A DNA stretch of 64,000 bases from Salibaculum sp035270045. GTDB lineage: Bacteria > Pseudomonadota > Alphaproteobacteria > Rhodobacterales > Rhodobacteraceae. Below the pieces are notes generated by a model. That model made no database searches and was not told where the DNA came from. It worked only from the letters and a program-made list of their open reading frames with translations. This document shows positions 1-7,588 of the stretch, piece by piece. The DNA is taken from NCBI RefSeq assembly GCF_035270045.1, contig NZ_DATFIP010000062.1, forward strand, positions 24,528 through 88,527, read 5' to 3'. Numbering within the stretch: position 1 is the stretch's first letter; the number at the start of each line of letters is the position of its first letter. The translations under genes and the position numbers were made by a program.

Positions 1-455
1 AAGCAGGGCGTGCCGGCCGCGCGGATCCCGGTGATCTTCCGGTCGACCAGGGGATGGTTGATGGCCGACCCCGCCACGGCATCGGCGCCCTCGGCCGCCT
101 GATCGAAGGCGGCGGCAAAATCCTCGGGCGCCTGCGACGGCGAGAAGACAATGCGCGGCCGGATGTCATGGCCCTGGGCGGCGGCGCATGCCGCCTCGAT
201 CTGCCGGGCGAAGCCGTCGTAGAAGGGTTGGGCCTTCTTGTGCAGCACGAAGCCGAAGCGCAGAACCCGCGCCGGCGGTGCCTGTCTTGCGGCGATCAGA
301 CCGGTGGCGTGGTAGCCGATGCGCTCGGCGGCCGCGGCCACCCGGGCGGTTGTGCCCGTGCTGACATTGGCGCGGCCGTGCAGGACGCGGTCGACCGTGG
401 CCACGCCAACGCCGGCGGCGCGGGCCAGATCGGCGATGGTAGGGCGTTTCGACAT
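1..455 (-). CDS. LacI-family transcriptional regulator (N-terminal part, cut by window edge)
   Basis: The reading frame begins at an ATG on the minus strand at 455 and runs off the left edge, giving 151 residues. It opens MSKRPTIADLARAAGVGVAT, a LacI-type helix-turn-helix, followed by the hinge-helix region and the start of a periplasmic-binding-protein-like effector domain (LRFGFVLHKKAQPFYDGFARQIEAA). It belongs to the same subgroup as the regulator at 9952-10980: both have T/S-VDR-V/A-L-H/N-G in the recognition helix and a FGFVL-type start of the effector domain. It is divergent from the oxygenase gene at 600 and shares its 145-bp upstream region, where repeated TTGATG half-sites lie. I infer it controls that operon and itself. 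The effector is unknown, probably an inositol derivative given the neighbours. Confidence 0.9.
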   Translation of the reverse strand, partial: MSKRPTIADLARAAGVGVATVDRVLHGRANVSTGTTARVAAAAERIGYHATGLIAARQAPPARVLRFGFVLHKKAQPFYDGFARQIEAACAAAQGHDIRPRIVFSPSQAPEDFAAAFDQAAEGADAVAGSAINHPLVDRKITGIRAAGTPC

Positions 456-464
456 GCGGGTGCC

Positions 465-482
465 TTGATGAGATCACATCAA
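465..482. promoter_or_regulatory. Operator-like inverted repeat TTGATG-N6-CATCAA before the divergent LacI gene
   Basis: Perfect 6-bp arms TTGATG (465-470) and CATCAA (477-482) flank AGATCA, whose inner GATC is also symmetric. The site lies 10 bp upstream of the LacI start codon. A third half-site, TTGATG at 497-502, forms a wider inverted repeat with 477-482. The position suits autoregulation and control of the divergent oxygenase operon. Binding is inferred from symmetry and location only. Confidence 0.5.
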
Positions 483-599
483 TCAGGTCTGAAATATTGA
501 TGTAAAATGATAGAAATGCAAGGACGAGGGGCAGGAAGGCTGACCCGGGTTGTGTAGTCTTTCCTCCATCAGTGGGTGCACCCTGCGGAGGAGATGGAG

Positions 600-1679
600 A
601 TGAGCATGCGCGACTATTCCTTGCTGGGCCCGGACGCGGAGCGGGCGACGGAAACCGGCCTGGCCGCCGCCGAGTGGTATCACACGGACATTTCCCGAAA
701 GGAGATGAAGGACCTGATGAAACGCGCCGACCAGCCCGCGATCCGCGATACGGTCCTGCTGTTCGGCGCGATGGTGCTGTTCGCCGGGGCGGGCATCGCG
801 CTTTGGCCGTCGTGGTGGTCGGCGCCGTTCTGGCTCGCCTATGGCGTGCTCTACGGGTCGGCCATGGACAGCCGCTGGCACGAGTGCGGCCACGGCACGG
901 CCTTCAAGACGCGCCGCTACAACGACTGGCTGTATCATGTCGCCAGCTTTTGCATGATGCGCAACCCGCATACCTGGCGCTGGTCGCACGCGCGCCACCA
1001 TACCGACACGATCATCGTCGGCCGCGATCCCGAGATCGCGGTGATGCGGCCACCCGATTTTGCCCGGCTTGTCGCAAACCTCTTCGGGCTGGTGGATGCC
1101 TGGAACGCCGTGGGTCGGATGCTGCTGAACGCCGCCGGACGCCTGCATCCTGAAGAGGCGACGTTCATCCCTGAAACCGAGCATCACAAGGTCATCCGGG
1201 TGGCAAGGGTCTGGGTGGCGATCTACGCCGGGACCATCGCGCTGGCGCTGGCGCTGGGTTCGATCCTGCCGCTCATGGTGATCGGGCTGCCCCGGCTCTA
1301 CGGGGCCTGGCACCATGTCATGACGGGCCTGTTGCAGCACGGCGGGCTGGCCGAGGACGTGATCGATCATCGGCTGAACTCGCGTACCGTCTACATGAAC
1401 CCGGTCAGCCGCTTCATCTACTGGAACATGAACTACCACGTGGAACATCACATGTTCCCAATGGTGCCCTATCACCAGCTGCCCCGCCTGCACGAAACGA
1501 TCAAGCATGACCTGCCCGCGCCCAATCGCTCGATCCCGCAGGCGCTGGCCGAGATGATCCCGGCGCTCTGGCGACAGCTGAGGAACGAGACCTATTTCCT
1601 CGAACGCGAGTTGCCCGCGACGGCCAGGCCTTATCGCGAGGACTTTCATGCCACCGCACTCGGCACGGCCGCACAATAG
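600..1679 (+). CDS. MocD-like membrane di-iron oxygenase (fatty-acid-desaturase family)
   Basis: A 359-residue protein with the three histidine boxes of membrane di-iron desaturases and hydroxylases: HECGH (HX3H), HARHH (HX2HH) and HVEHH (HX2HH), plus hydrophobic segments around residues 40-85 and 205-230. Start ATG 600 is chosen because GGAGG at 587-591 is well spaced; GTG 576, ATG 594 and ATG 606 are alternatives. The next gene encodes a Rieske ferredoxin 17 bp downstream, the same pairing as rhizobial mocD-mocE. In that system an oxygenase-ferredoxin-reductase complex is proposed to act on the O-methyl group of the rhizopine 3-O-methyl-scyllo-inosamine. Membership of the inositol gene region supports an O-demethylase or hydroxylase of a cyclitol rather than a lipid desaturase. 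The substrate is inferred. No reductase gene (mocF equivalent) is visible nearby. Confidence 0.85.
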   Translation: MSMRDYSLLGPDAERATETGLAAAEWYHTDISRKEMKDLMKRADQPAIRDTVLLFGAMVLFAGAGIALWPSWWSAPFWLAYGVLYGSAMDSRWHECGHGTAFKTRRYNDWLYHVASFCMMRNPHTWRWSHARHHTDTIIVGRDPEIAVMRPPDFARLVANLFGLVDAWNAVGRMLLNAAGRLHPEEATFIPETEHHKVIRVARVWVAIYAGTIALALALGSILPLMVIGLPRLYGAWHHVMTGLLQHGGLAEDVIDHRLNSRTVYMNPVSRFIYWNMNYHVEHHMFPMVPYHQLPRLHETIKHDLPAPNRSIPQALAEMIPALWRQLRNETYFLERELPATARPYREDFHATALGTAAQ

Positions 1680-1696
1680 CAGAAGAGAGGATGACA

Positions 1697-2008
1697 ATGA
1701 CCCAATGGATCGACGCCTGCGCGACGAACGATATCGACGAAGAGGACCTGGTTCGTTTCGATCATGACGGACGCACCTTCGCGATCTACCACAGCCCCGA
1801 GGGTGAGTTCTTCTGCACTGACGGGCTTTGCACCCACGAACAGGTCCATCTCGCCGATGGGCTGGTGATGGATTACGAGATCGAGTGCCCCAAGCACAAC
1901 GCCACCTTCGATTACCGCACCGGCGAGGCCAAGCGCGCCCCGGCCTGCGTCAACCTCAACACCTATCGCACCAAGGTCGAAGGCGGCCGGGTCTGGGTCG
2001 AGGTCTGA
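1697..2008 (+). CDS. MocE-like Rieske [2Fe-2S] ferredoxin
   Basis: A 103-residue single-domain Rieske protein. The cluster ligands are visible as Cys45-X-His47 (CTH) and Cys64-X2-His67 (CPKH), followed by NATFDYRTGEA, typical of Rieske-type ferredoxins of oxygenases. There is no signal peptide, so it should be a cytoplasmic electron carrier. Start ATG 1697 is chosen because GAGAGGA lies 6-7 bases upstream; ATG 1691 would add two residues. It sits between the MocD-like oxygenase and the PanB-like gene with gaps of 17 and 3 bp, so the three are almost certainly one operon. Its job is inferred to be passing electrons to the upstream oxygenase. Confidence 0.92.
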   Translation: MTQWIDACATNDIDEEDLVRFDHDGRTFAIYHSPEGEFFCTDGLCTHEQVHLADGLVMDYEIECPKHNATFDYRTGEAKRAPACVNLNTYRTKVEGGRVWVEV

Positions 2009-2011
2009 GGC

Positions 2012-2809
2012 ATGTCGATGTATCACGCCCGCCCGACCGTGGCCGACCTGCAGGGGCGCAAGGCGGCGGGCGACAAGCTGACCATGCTTTTCGTCGAAAC
2101 CGAGGACGAGGCCCGCGCGGCCGCCGAGGCGGGGATCGACATGCTGTCGGTCGTTGCCCCGCTATGGTCGCCCGCGATGCGGGCGGCGGCGGGCGACTGT
2201 TTCGTACAGGCCGGCCTGCTCTACGGTGAACTCTGCACCGGCGAAGACTACCTGCGCGCGGCCCATGCGGCGATGCAAACCGGGGCTGATTGCGTCTATT
2301 GCGCGGCTTCGCTCGATATCCAGAAACTGCTTTGCGACAACGGCATACCGGTCGTCGCGCATGTTGGTCTCGTCCCCAGCCAATGCACGTGGACCGGCGG
2401 GTTCAAGGCCGTGGGCAAAACCGCAGAAAACGCGCTGGCCGTCTGGTATCATGTCAAGCGGCTGGAGGACATCGGCTGTTTCGGCGCGGAGCTGGAGGTC
2501 GTGCCGGACCGGGTGGCCCGGGTGATCGCGGACCATACGCCGTTACTGCTATTGGGCATGGGGGCGGGGGCGCATGCGGACGCGCAATACCTCTTCACCG
2601 AGGATGTGTTGGGTCACGGCGTCAACAAGCTGCCGCGTCATGCCAAGGCCTACCGTGATTTCGCGGCGGAGTTCGAGCGACTGCAACGCGAACGGGTGGC
2701 GGCCTTCGGCGAATTCAAGGCGGATGTGAAATCCGGCGGCTTTCCAGGGCCGGAGCATTCGGTCGCGATCCCCGAGGCGGAATTCGAGGCCTTCCTGGCC
2801 GGGCTCTAA
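2012..2809 (+). CDS. PanB-like TIM-barrel protein with missing metal ligands
   Basis: A 265-residue protein resembling 3-methyl-2-oxobutanoate hydroxymethyltransferase (PanB). Recognisable blocks are VVAHVGLVPSQ...GGFKAVGKT, GAELEVVPDRVA, LLLGMGAGAHADAQ and the tail VKSGGFPGPEH. The N-terminal third differs: by eye, the PanB positions for Asp45 (GDS), Asp84 (ADLPF) and Glu114 (KIEGG), which bind Mg2+, fall in VAPLW, AGLLYGE and YCAAS. The metal ligands therefore appear absent, and true ketopantoate synthesis is doubtful. It follows the MocE-like ferredoxin by 3 bp and ends convergently with the aldolase gene, the stops overlapping by 4 bp. It may act on a one-carbon or ring-derived intermediate of cyclitol breakdown; that is a guess. 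Confidence 0.8.
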   Translation: MSMYHARPTVADLQGRKAAGDKLTMLFVETEDEARAAAEAGIDMLSVVAPLWSPAMRAAAGDCFVQAGLLYGELCTGEDYLRAAHAAMQTGADCVYCAASLDIQKLLCDNGIPVVAHVGLVPSQCTWTGGFKAVGKTAENALAVWYHVKRLEDIGCFGAELEVVPDRVARVIADHTPLLLLGMGAGAHADAQYLFTEDVLGHGVNKLPRHAKAYRDFAAEFERLQRERVAAFGEFKADVKSGGFPGPEHSVAIPEAEFEAFLAGL

Positions 2810-3642
2810 GGTCGGTCGGGACGCAGCCCCCCTATGACCTGTCGCGCCTCGTTCACGATCGCCGCCTCGGTTGCTGACAGGATGTCGATCCGGTCGAACA
2901 GGTCCGGGTCCGACCCGAGCGTCTTGCGCAGCGCCGCGCCGAAAGCCATGCGCAATTCGGTGCCGATGTTGAACTTGCAGATGTGGCTGTGCGCGGCAAG
3001 GTCCGCGCGCAGGGTGTGGGACAGCCCCGATCCGCCGTGGATGACCAGGGGCGTATCGGTGACGGCTTCGATCTCGGCCAGTCGGCCGCGGTCGATCCGG
3101 GCTTTCCGGTCCCGTTGCAGATGGACGTTCCCGATGGACACCGCCATGGCGTCCACCGCGGTTTCACTCGCGAACCTCGCGGCCTCTTCGGGATCGGTCC
3201 CTGCGGACGCCGCACCATCGTGGTAGCCGACGAAGCCGATCTCGCCCTCGCAGGACACCCCTGCCGCATGGGCCATTTCGACGATGGCGCGGGTCCGGGC
3301 GATGTTGTCCGCCAGCGGCAGGCGCGAGCCGTCGAACATCACCGAGGTAAAGCCGAGCGCGATGGCCTGCCGGCATTCCTCGATGGTGGTTCCGTGGTCC
3401 AGATGCAGCACGACGGGGACGGCCGCCGCATCAGCCAGCGCATGAAATATCGCCGCCCAGACGGGCAGGGGCATGTGCGCCCGCGCGCCCGGGCCGGCCT
3501 GAAGCACGATGGGCAGACCCTCGGCCTCGGCCGCGGCGACATAGGCGCGGGCGTCCTCCCAGCCCTGGCAGACGACACCCGCCACGGCATAACCCTCCGC
3601 GAGGGCCGGTTGCAGGACCTGCGCGAGCGTCGCGCGGGTCAT
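2806..3642 (-). CDS. Class II (zinc) aldolase, IolJ/Fba family
   Basis: A 278-residue class II aldolase. The zinc ligands are expected in HLDHG, in GNVH and in IHGGSG, all present, and the phosphate-binding blocks GGSGL and KFNIGTE are intact. GEIGFVGYHDG matches the conserved loop of the family. It is the last gene of a minus-strand operon with iolB (4-bp overlap) and the sugar kinase iolC. That order fits cleavage of 5-dehydro-2-deoxy-6-phosphogluconate into dihydroxyacetone phosphate and malonate semialdehyde, the IolJ step. A tagatose- or fructose-bisphosphate specificity cannot be excluded from sequence. The second inositol kinase in this window carries its own fused DUF2090 aldolase, so this gene belongs to a parallel route. 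Confidence 0.88.
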   Translation of the reverse strand: MTRATLAQVLQPALAEGYAVAGVVCQGWEDARAYVAAAEAEGLPIVLQAGPGARAHMPLPVWAAIFHALADAAAVPVVLHLDHGTTIEECRQAIALGFTSVMFDGSRLPLADNIARTRAIVEMAHAAGVSCEGEIGFVGYHDGAASAGTDPEEAARFASETAVDAMAVSIGNVHLQRDRKARIDRGRLAEIEAVTDTPLVIHGGSGLSHTLRADLAAHSHICKFNIGTELRMAFGAALRKTLGSDPDLFDRIDILSATEAAIVNEARQVIGGLRPDRP

Positions 3643-4496
3643 TTGAACTTGGCCACCATGTCCATGATGCCGGGGATGGTGTGCAATTGTTCGGCGTGGG
3701 TCGGCTGGAAATGCTGCTTCAGGCTGCGCTGGGACAGCCCGCCGAGGATGGTGAAATAATACATCTCGTAGCCCGGAAGCACGCAGCAGGGATGATAGCC
3801 CTTGTCGATCAGCACGGTGGAGCCGTTCATGACGTGGTAGGCATCGCCCGGCTCGTTGTCGGAGCGTTGCAGCATTTGCAGCCCCGAGCCGTAGTCGGGC
3901 TTGAAGCGGAAGTTGTAGGTCTCGTCGTGCCGGGTTTCCGTCATGTCCTCGCCGGGGCCATCCCGACGGTCGGTATCGTGCTTGTGGCTGGGAAAGCCAG
4001 ACCAGCCGCCGGCGCCCACGGTGAACAACTCGCTGACCAGAAGCCGGCCCACCCTGTCATGATGTCCTGCGCCCAGAATATGCTTGATCTTGCGATGGGT
4101 CTTGGTGTCGTCGGACCCGTATTGCACCAGGTCAAGGTCGGCGCTGCGCACCGCGAAGGGTCTCAGCGTTTCGGCGTATCTGGCCCCCGCAACGAAGACC
4201 TCGGCATCGGTGCGCGCGGTAATGCGGGCGCCGGTGGCCGTGGGCACGTAGACCCCCTCGGGATCACCGTCCCAGACATCCGCGACGCGATTCCCGATCT
4301 CCGCGTATGTCTCGCCGCTCACCTCGACATCCACGGTGCCGGTGGCGGGCACGACGCAGGTTTCGTAGCCGTCCAGCTTGTAGTCGAATGTCTCGCCGGC
4401 CCTGAGCTTGACGATGTTGAAGTAGTTGAGCGGGACAAGGTCGTGATCCACGTCCACGATGGGCCGGTTGGCATTGTCGAAGGGGGGGATATGCAT
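3639..4496 (-). CDS. iolB: 5-deoxy-glucuronate isomerase, first copy
   Basis: A 285-residue KduI/IolB-family cupin isomerase that converts 5-deoxy-D-glucuronate to 5-dehydro-2-deoxy-D-gluconate. Two cupin halves are visible. The metal-binding set lies in SHKHD, in the ETYNFRF strand and in KGYHPCCVLPGYEMYYF. It overlaps the downstream aldolase start by 4 bp and follows iolC by 9 bp, so the three are translationally coupled. It is clearly diverged from the second iolB at 22199-23005: shared motifs such as S-H-K/R-H-D and G-Y/H-H-P-C are kept but the N-terminal half differs. The divergence argues for a distinct substrate or an old duplication rather than a recent copy. Confidence 0.93.
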   Translation of the reverse strand: MHIPPFDNANRPIVDVDHDLVPLNYFNIVKLRAGETFDYKLDGYETCVVPATGTVDVEVSGETYAEIGNRVADVWDGDPEGVYVPTATGARITARTDAEVFVAGARYAETLRPFAVRSADLDLVQYGSDDTKTHRKIKHILGAGHHDRVGRLLVSELFTVGAGGWSGFPSHKHDTDRRDGPGEDMTETRHDETYNFRFKPDYGSGLQMLQRSDNEPGDAYHVMNGSTVLIDKGYHPCCVLPGYEMYYFTILGGLSQRSLKQHFQPTHAEQLHTIPGIMDMVAKFK

Positions 4497-4505
4497 GTTC
4501 GCCTC

Positions 4506-5486
4506 CTATGCGGGCTGGGTCATTTCGGTCTGGTCCATGAAACGGTCGATCTCGTCGGGCGTGGGCATGGCCGGGGCGCATCCCACTCGGGACACGACGA
4601 TGGCGGCGGCGGCCGAGCCGCGGGCTACGGCCCCGGCCACGTCGTGCCCCTCGGCCAGGGATGACAGGAACCCGGCCATGAAACTGTCGCCCGCGCCGGT
4701 GGGTTTCAGCGCCTTCGAACGGTAGATGCCAGTGCGCGTCTCGCCCTGGGCGGTGATCGTAACAGCGCCGTTTTCGCCCATCTTGTAGACCACGACCCGG
4801 TCATTTTCCGCGGCCAGCGCGCGGGCCTTGTCCAGCCCCTTGTCATAGTCGCCAGCCATGAAGCCGAATTCCACGTCATTGCCGATGATGATGTCGCACA
4901 GGTCGGCGGCGCGGGAATAGACCTGCGCCGCTTCCTCGGCCGAAGCCCAGCTGTAGGGGCGGTAATCCACGTCGAAGACCAGCGGCAGATCGGCGGCCCG
5001 GGCGCGCTCGAAGGCGGTGAAGCAGGCGCCGCGCGAGGGTTCGGCCGCCAGCACCGTTCCGGTGGTGACCAGTGCCGAATAGCCCCCGTAGGGCAAGCCG
5101 GCCACGTCGTCCGCGACCATTTCGAAATCGGCGGCACCGTTGCGGTAGATCACCGATTGCGTATCCTCCAGGCGGGTCTCCACGATGGCCAGTGAATTGC
5201 GCGCCTCGCCGCCCTCGACGCGGACGAAGCGTCGGTCGATGCCGTAATGGTCCAGTTGCTTCAGGCAGAACCGTCCCACGGAATCGTCCGACACACGCGT
5301 GACCAGCGCCGCGTCGCAGCCCGTGCGTGTCAGACCCGCTGCGATATTGGCCGACGACCCGCCGAGCGCGGCGGTGAACCGCTCAGCCTCTTCCAGCGCC
5401 GTGCCGGGCGGGTCTGCATAGAGGTCCATCCCCGCCCGACCAATGACGAGAAAGGCTTTTCCGCGAAGCCTGTCCAGGTTGGCCAT
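4506..5486 (-). CDS. iolC: PfkB-family sugar kinase, single-domain IolC-like
   Basis: A 326-residue ribokinase/PfkB kinase. The N-terminal motif GRAGMDLYADP and GGSSANIAAGL match IolC, and the catalytic block PTGAGDSFMAGF is intact. The expected reaction is phosphorylation of 5-dehydro-2-deoxy-D-gluconate. Start ATG 5486 is chosen because GGGGA lies just upstream; ATG 5504 is an alternative. It is the first gene of the minus-strand iolC-iolB-aldolase operon. A perfect 16-bp LacI-type palindrome lies 50 bp upstream, between it and the divergent dehydrogenase gene. Unlike the second kinase (16094-18019) it has no DUF2090 domain, in keeping with the separate class II aldolase in its operon. Confidence 0.9.
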   Translation of the reverse strand: MANLDRLRGKAFLVIGRAGMDLYADPPGTALEEAERFTAALGGSSANIAAGLTRTGCDAALVTRVSDDSVGRFCLKQLDHYGIDRRFVRVEGGEARNSLAIVETRLEDTQSVIYRNGAADFEMVADDVAGLPYGGYSALVTTGTVLAAEPSRGACFTAFERARAADLPLVFDVDYRPYSWASAEEAAQVYSRAADLCDIIIGNDVEFGFMAGDYDKGLDKARALAAENDRVVVYKMGENGAVTITAQGETRTGIYRSKALKPTGAGDSFMAGFLSSLAEGHDVAGAVARGSAAAAIVVSRVGCAPAMPTPDEIDRFMDQTEMTQPA

Positions 5487-5536
5487 GCGATCCCCCGATT
5501 TCATGTTGCGACTGCATGGCGGTGACGATACACGTT

Positions 5537-5552
5537 TTGCAACCGGTTGCAA
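5537..5552. promoter_or_regulatory. LacI-type operator, perfect palindrome TTGCAACCGGTTGCAA
   Basis: A perfect 16-bp palindrome centred on CCGG, the core common to many LacI/CcpA-family operators. It lies in the 98-bp divergent region between iolC (start 5486) and the dehydrogenase (start 5585) and could repress both directions. A 14-of-16 copy occurs at 9842-9857 beside the LacI gene at 8796-9788. I infer that regulator binds both sites. Confidence 0.75.
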
Positions 5553-5584
5553 CACGAGTCGGCCGGAGGTTACGGGAGGAAATC

Positions 5585-6685
5585 ATGACCGAGATCGGCA
5601 TTGGCATCATTGGCGGCGGCTACATGGGAAAGGCGCATTCCGTGGCCATGGCCGCGGTCGGCGCCGTCTTCGAAACCAGACTGCGTCCCCGGCTCGAGAT
5701 GATCGCGGCCTCGAGCCCCGAAAGCGCCGAATCCTATCGCGCGGCCTTCGGATTCAATCGCGCGGCGCCGGACTGGCAGGCGCTGGTCGACGATCCGCAG
5801 GTCGGCGCCGTCATCATCGCCTCGCCCCAGGAAACCCATCGCGAGATCGCCGAGGCTGCCATTGCCCAGGGCAAGCCCGTCCTGTGCGAAAAGCCGCTGG
5901 CCGACACCATCGAGGACGCCCGCGCGATGGTCGCGGCGGCCGAGGCGGCGGGCGTTCCGAACATGATGGGCTTCAACTACAGTCGCACACCGGCGACGCA
6001 ATTCGCCCGACAGTTGATCGCGGAAGGAACGCTGGGCGATGTCACCTGGCTGCGGCTCGAGCATACCGAGGACTTCCTGTCGGACCCGGCCACGCCGTTC
6101 AACTGGCGCTGTTCGGGGCGCGCCAACGGCAACATGGGCGATCTGGCTCCGCATCCGATCAACGCGGCCCTTGCCCTGATGGGGCCGATCGCCAAGGTCT
6201 CGGCGGATATCGAAACCGTCCATTCGGACCGCCCCGGCGGCGCGGTGGACAACGACGACCATGCACAGATCATGTGCCGCTTTGCCAACGGGGCCATGGG
6301 CCATATCTATTCCAGCCGCATCGCCACGGGCCGCAAGATGGGATATGCCTACGAGGTGACGGGAACCAAGGGTGCGATCCGCTTCGACCAGGAAGACCAG
6401 AACGCGCTCTGGCTCTATTTGGCCGAGGGTCCCGAGGCGACGCGCGGCTTTCGCAAGATCCTGACCGGGCCGGCCCACCCCGACTATGCCCCGTTTTGCC
6501 AGGGGCCGGGGCATGGCACCGGCTACCAGGACCAGATCATCATCGAGGCCAAGGATTTCCTGACCGCCATCGAGACCGGCCAGCCGGTCTGGCCGACCTT
6601 CCGCGACGGGCTGGAGGTGGCCGAGGTGGTCGAGGCGGCCATGACCTCGGCGGAAACCGGACAATGGACAAAGGTGAACGCATGA
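5585..6685 (+). CDS. Gfo/Idh/MocA-family NAD(P)-dependent dehydrogenase (first)
   Basis: A 366-residue oxidoreductase with an N-terminal Rossmann fold (GIIGGGYMGKAH) and the family signature CEKPLAD with Lys103. The catalytic pair is expected in the block MGDLAPHPIN (Asp186, His190). Start ATG 5585 follows GGGAGGA by 4 bases. It overlaps the next gene by 4 bp (ATGA). It lies first in the plus-strand operon driven from the CCGG palindrome. Members of this family oxidise inositols, scyllo-inosamine derivatives (MocA) or sugars. It is 32 residues longer than the canonical IolG at 15086 and is probably specific for a modified inositol; exact specificity cannot be read from sequence. Confidence 0.9.
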   Translation: MTEIGIGIIGGGYMGKAHSVAMAAVGAVFETRLRPRLEMIAASSPESAESYRAAFGFNRAAPDWQALVDDPQVGAVIIASPQETHREIAEAAIAQGKPVLCEKPLADTIEDARAMVAAAEAAGVPNMMGFNYSRTPATQFARQLIAEGTLGDVTWLRLEHTEDFLSDPATPFNWRCSGRANGNMGDLAPHPINAALALMGPIAKVSADIETVHSDRPGGAVDNDDHAQIMCRFANGAMGHIYSSRIATGRKMGYAYEVTGTKGAIRFDQEDQNALWLYLAEGPEATRGFRKILTGPAHPDYAPFCQGPGHGTGYQDQIIIEAKDFLTAIETGQPVWPTFRDGLEVAEVVEAAMTSAETGQWTKVNA

Positions 6686-7575
6686 CCATCGAGATCGGCA
6701 ATGCGCCCTGTTCCTGGGGCGTGGAATTCGCGGACGATCCGCGCAATCCGCCCTGGCGCACGGTGCTGCGGGACTGTGCGGCGGCGGGCTATCGCGGCAT
6801 CGAGCTTGGCCCGGTTGGCTACATGCCCGAGGACCCGGTGGAACTGGGTGAGGCGCTGGCCGAACACGACCTGTCGCTGATCGGCGGTGTCGTCTTCCGG
6901 CCCTTTCACGACCGCGAACAGTGGCGCGACGTGCTGGACGGGGCCGAACGCACCTGCAAGTCGCTGGCCAGTCACGGCGCCAGGCACCTGGTCCTGATCG
7001 ACAGCATCTCACCGCGCCGCGCGCCCACTGCGGGCCGCGCCGACGAGGCCGAACAGATGGACGCCGCAGAGTGGAAGGCCTTTCGGGAACGCATCGAATA
7101 TGTCACCCGGATGGGGGCCGAGGTCTATGGCCTGACGGTCAGCATTCATGCCCATGCCGGCGGGTTCATCGACTTCGAGCCGGAGTTGGACCGCCTGCTG
7201 GGCGAGATCGACCCGGATCTGTTGAAGATCTGTTTCGACACCGGCCATCATTCCTATGCGGGCTATGACCCGGTGGCCTTCATGAAGCGCCATGTGGATC
7301 GTATTTCCTACATGCACTTCAAGGATATAGACCCGGAAGTGAAGGCGAATGTGGTCGCCGATCGCACGGATTTCTACACCGCCTGCGGGCAGGGCATCTT
7401 CTGCAAGCTGGGCGAGGGCGACGTGGATTTCCCCGCTGTGCGGCAGGTGCTGACTGCGGCGGGCTTCGATGGGTGGTGCACGGTCGAACAGGATATCGAC
7501 CCCACCCTTGACGTGACCCCGCTGGAGGATGCGCAGGCCAACCGTGCTTACCTGCGCTCCATCGGCTTCGAGTGA
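6682..7575 (+). CDS. IolE/MocC-type TIM-barrel protein (inosose dehydratase or isomerase-like)
   Basis: A 297-residue AP-endonuclease-2-like TIM barrel. It opens MTIEIGNAPCSWGVEF, the hallmark start of the IolE/MocC subgroup. Candidate metal residues lie in SIHAHAGGF, CFDTGHHSYAG, YMHFKD and TVEQDID. The start overlaps the previous stop (ATGA), and the next gene begins 13 bp downstream after AAGGAG. The expected chemistry is dehydration or isomerisation of a keto-inositol. Because a canonical iolE exists at 19854-20759, this copy most likely handles the keto product of the adjacent dehydrogenases, as proposed for MocC in rhizopine breakdown. Confidence 0.87.
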   Translation: MTIEIGNAPCSWGVEFADDPRNPPWRTVLRDCAAAGYRGIELGPVGYMPEDPVELGEALAEHDLSLIGGVVFRPFHDREQWRDVLDGAERTCKSLASHGARHLVLIDSISPRRAPTAGRADEAEQMDAAEWKAFRERIEYVTRMGAEVYGLTVSIHAHAGGFIDFEPELDRLLGEIDPDLLKICFDTGHHSYAGYDPVAFMKRHVDRISYMHFKDIDPEVKANVVADRTDFYTACGQGIFCKLGEGDVDFPAVRQVLTAAGFDGWCTVEQDIDPTLDVTPLEDAQANRAYLRSIGFE

Positions 7576-7588
7576 AGGAGACCACGAC

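Noticed and set aside
166..477. A short Arg/His-rich minus-strand frame at the left end, suggesting a frameshifted LacI gene
   Set aside because: The correct frame from ATG 455 is open to the window edge and encodes a normal LacI N-terminus; there is no frameshift in the visible part.
2012..2809. Annotation as the pantothenate gene panB
   Set aside because: The fold matches but the metal ligands do not appear conserved and the gene sits in a cyclitol operon, so the symbol was withheld.
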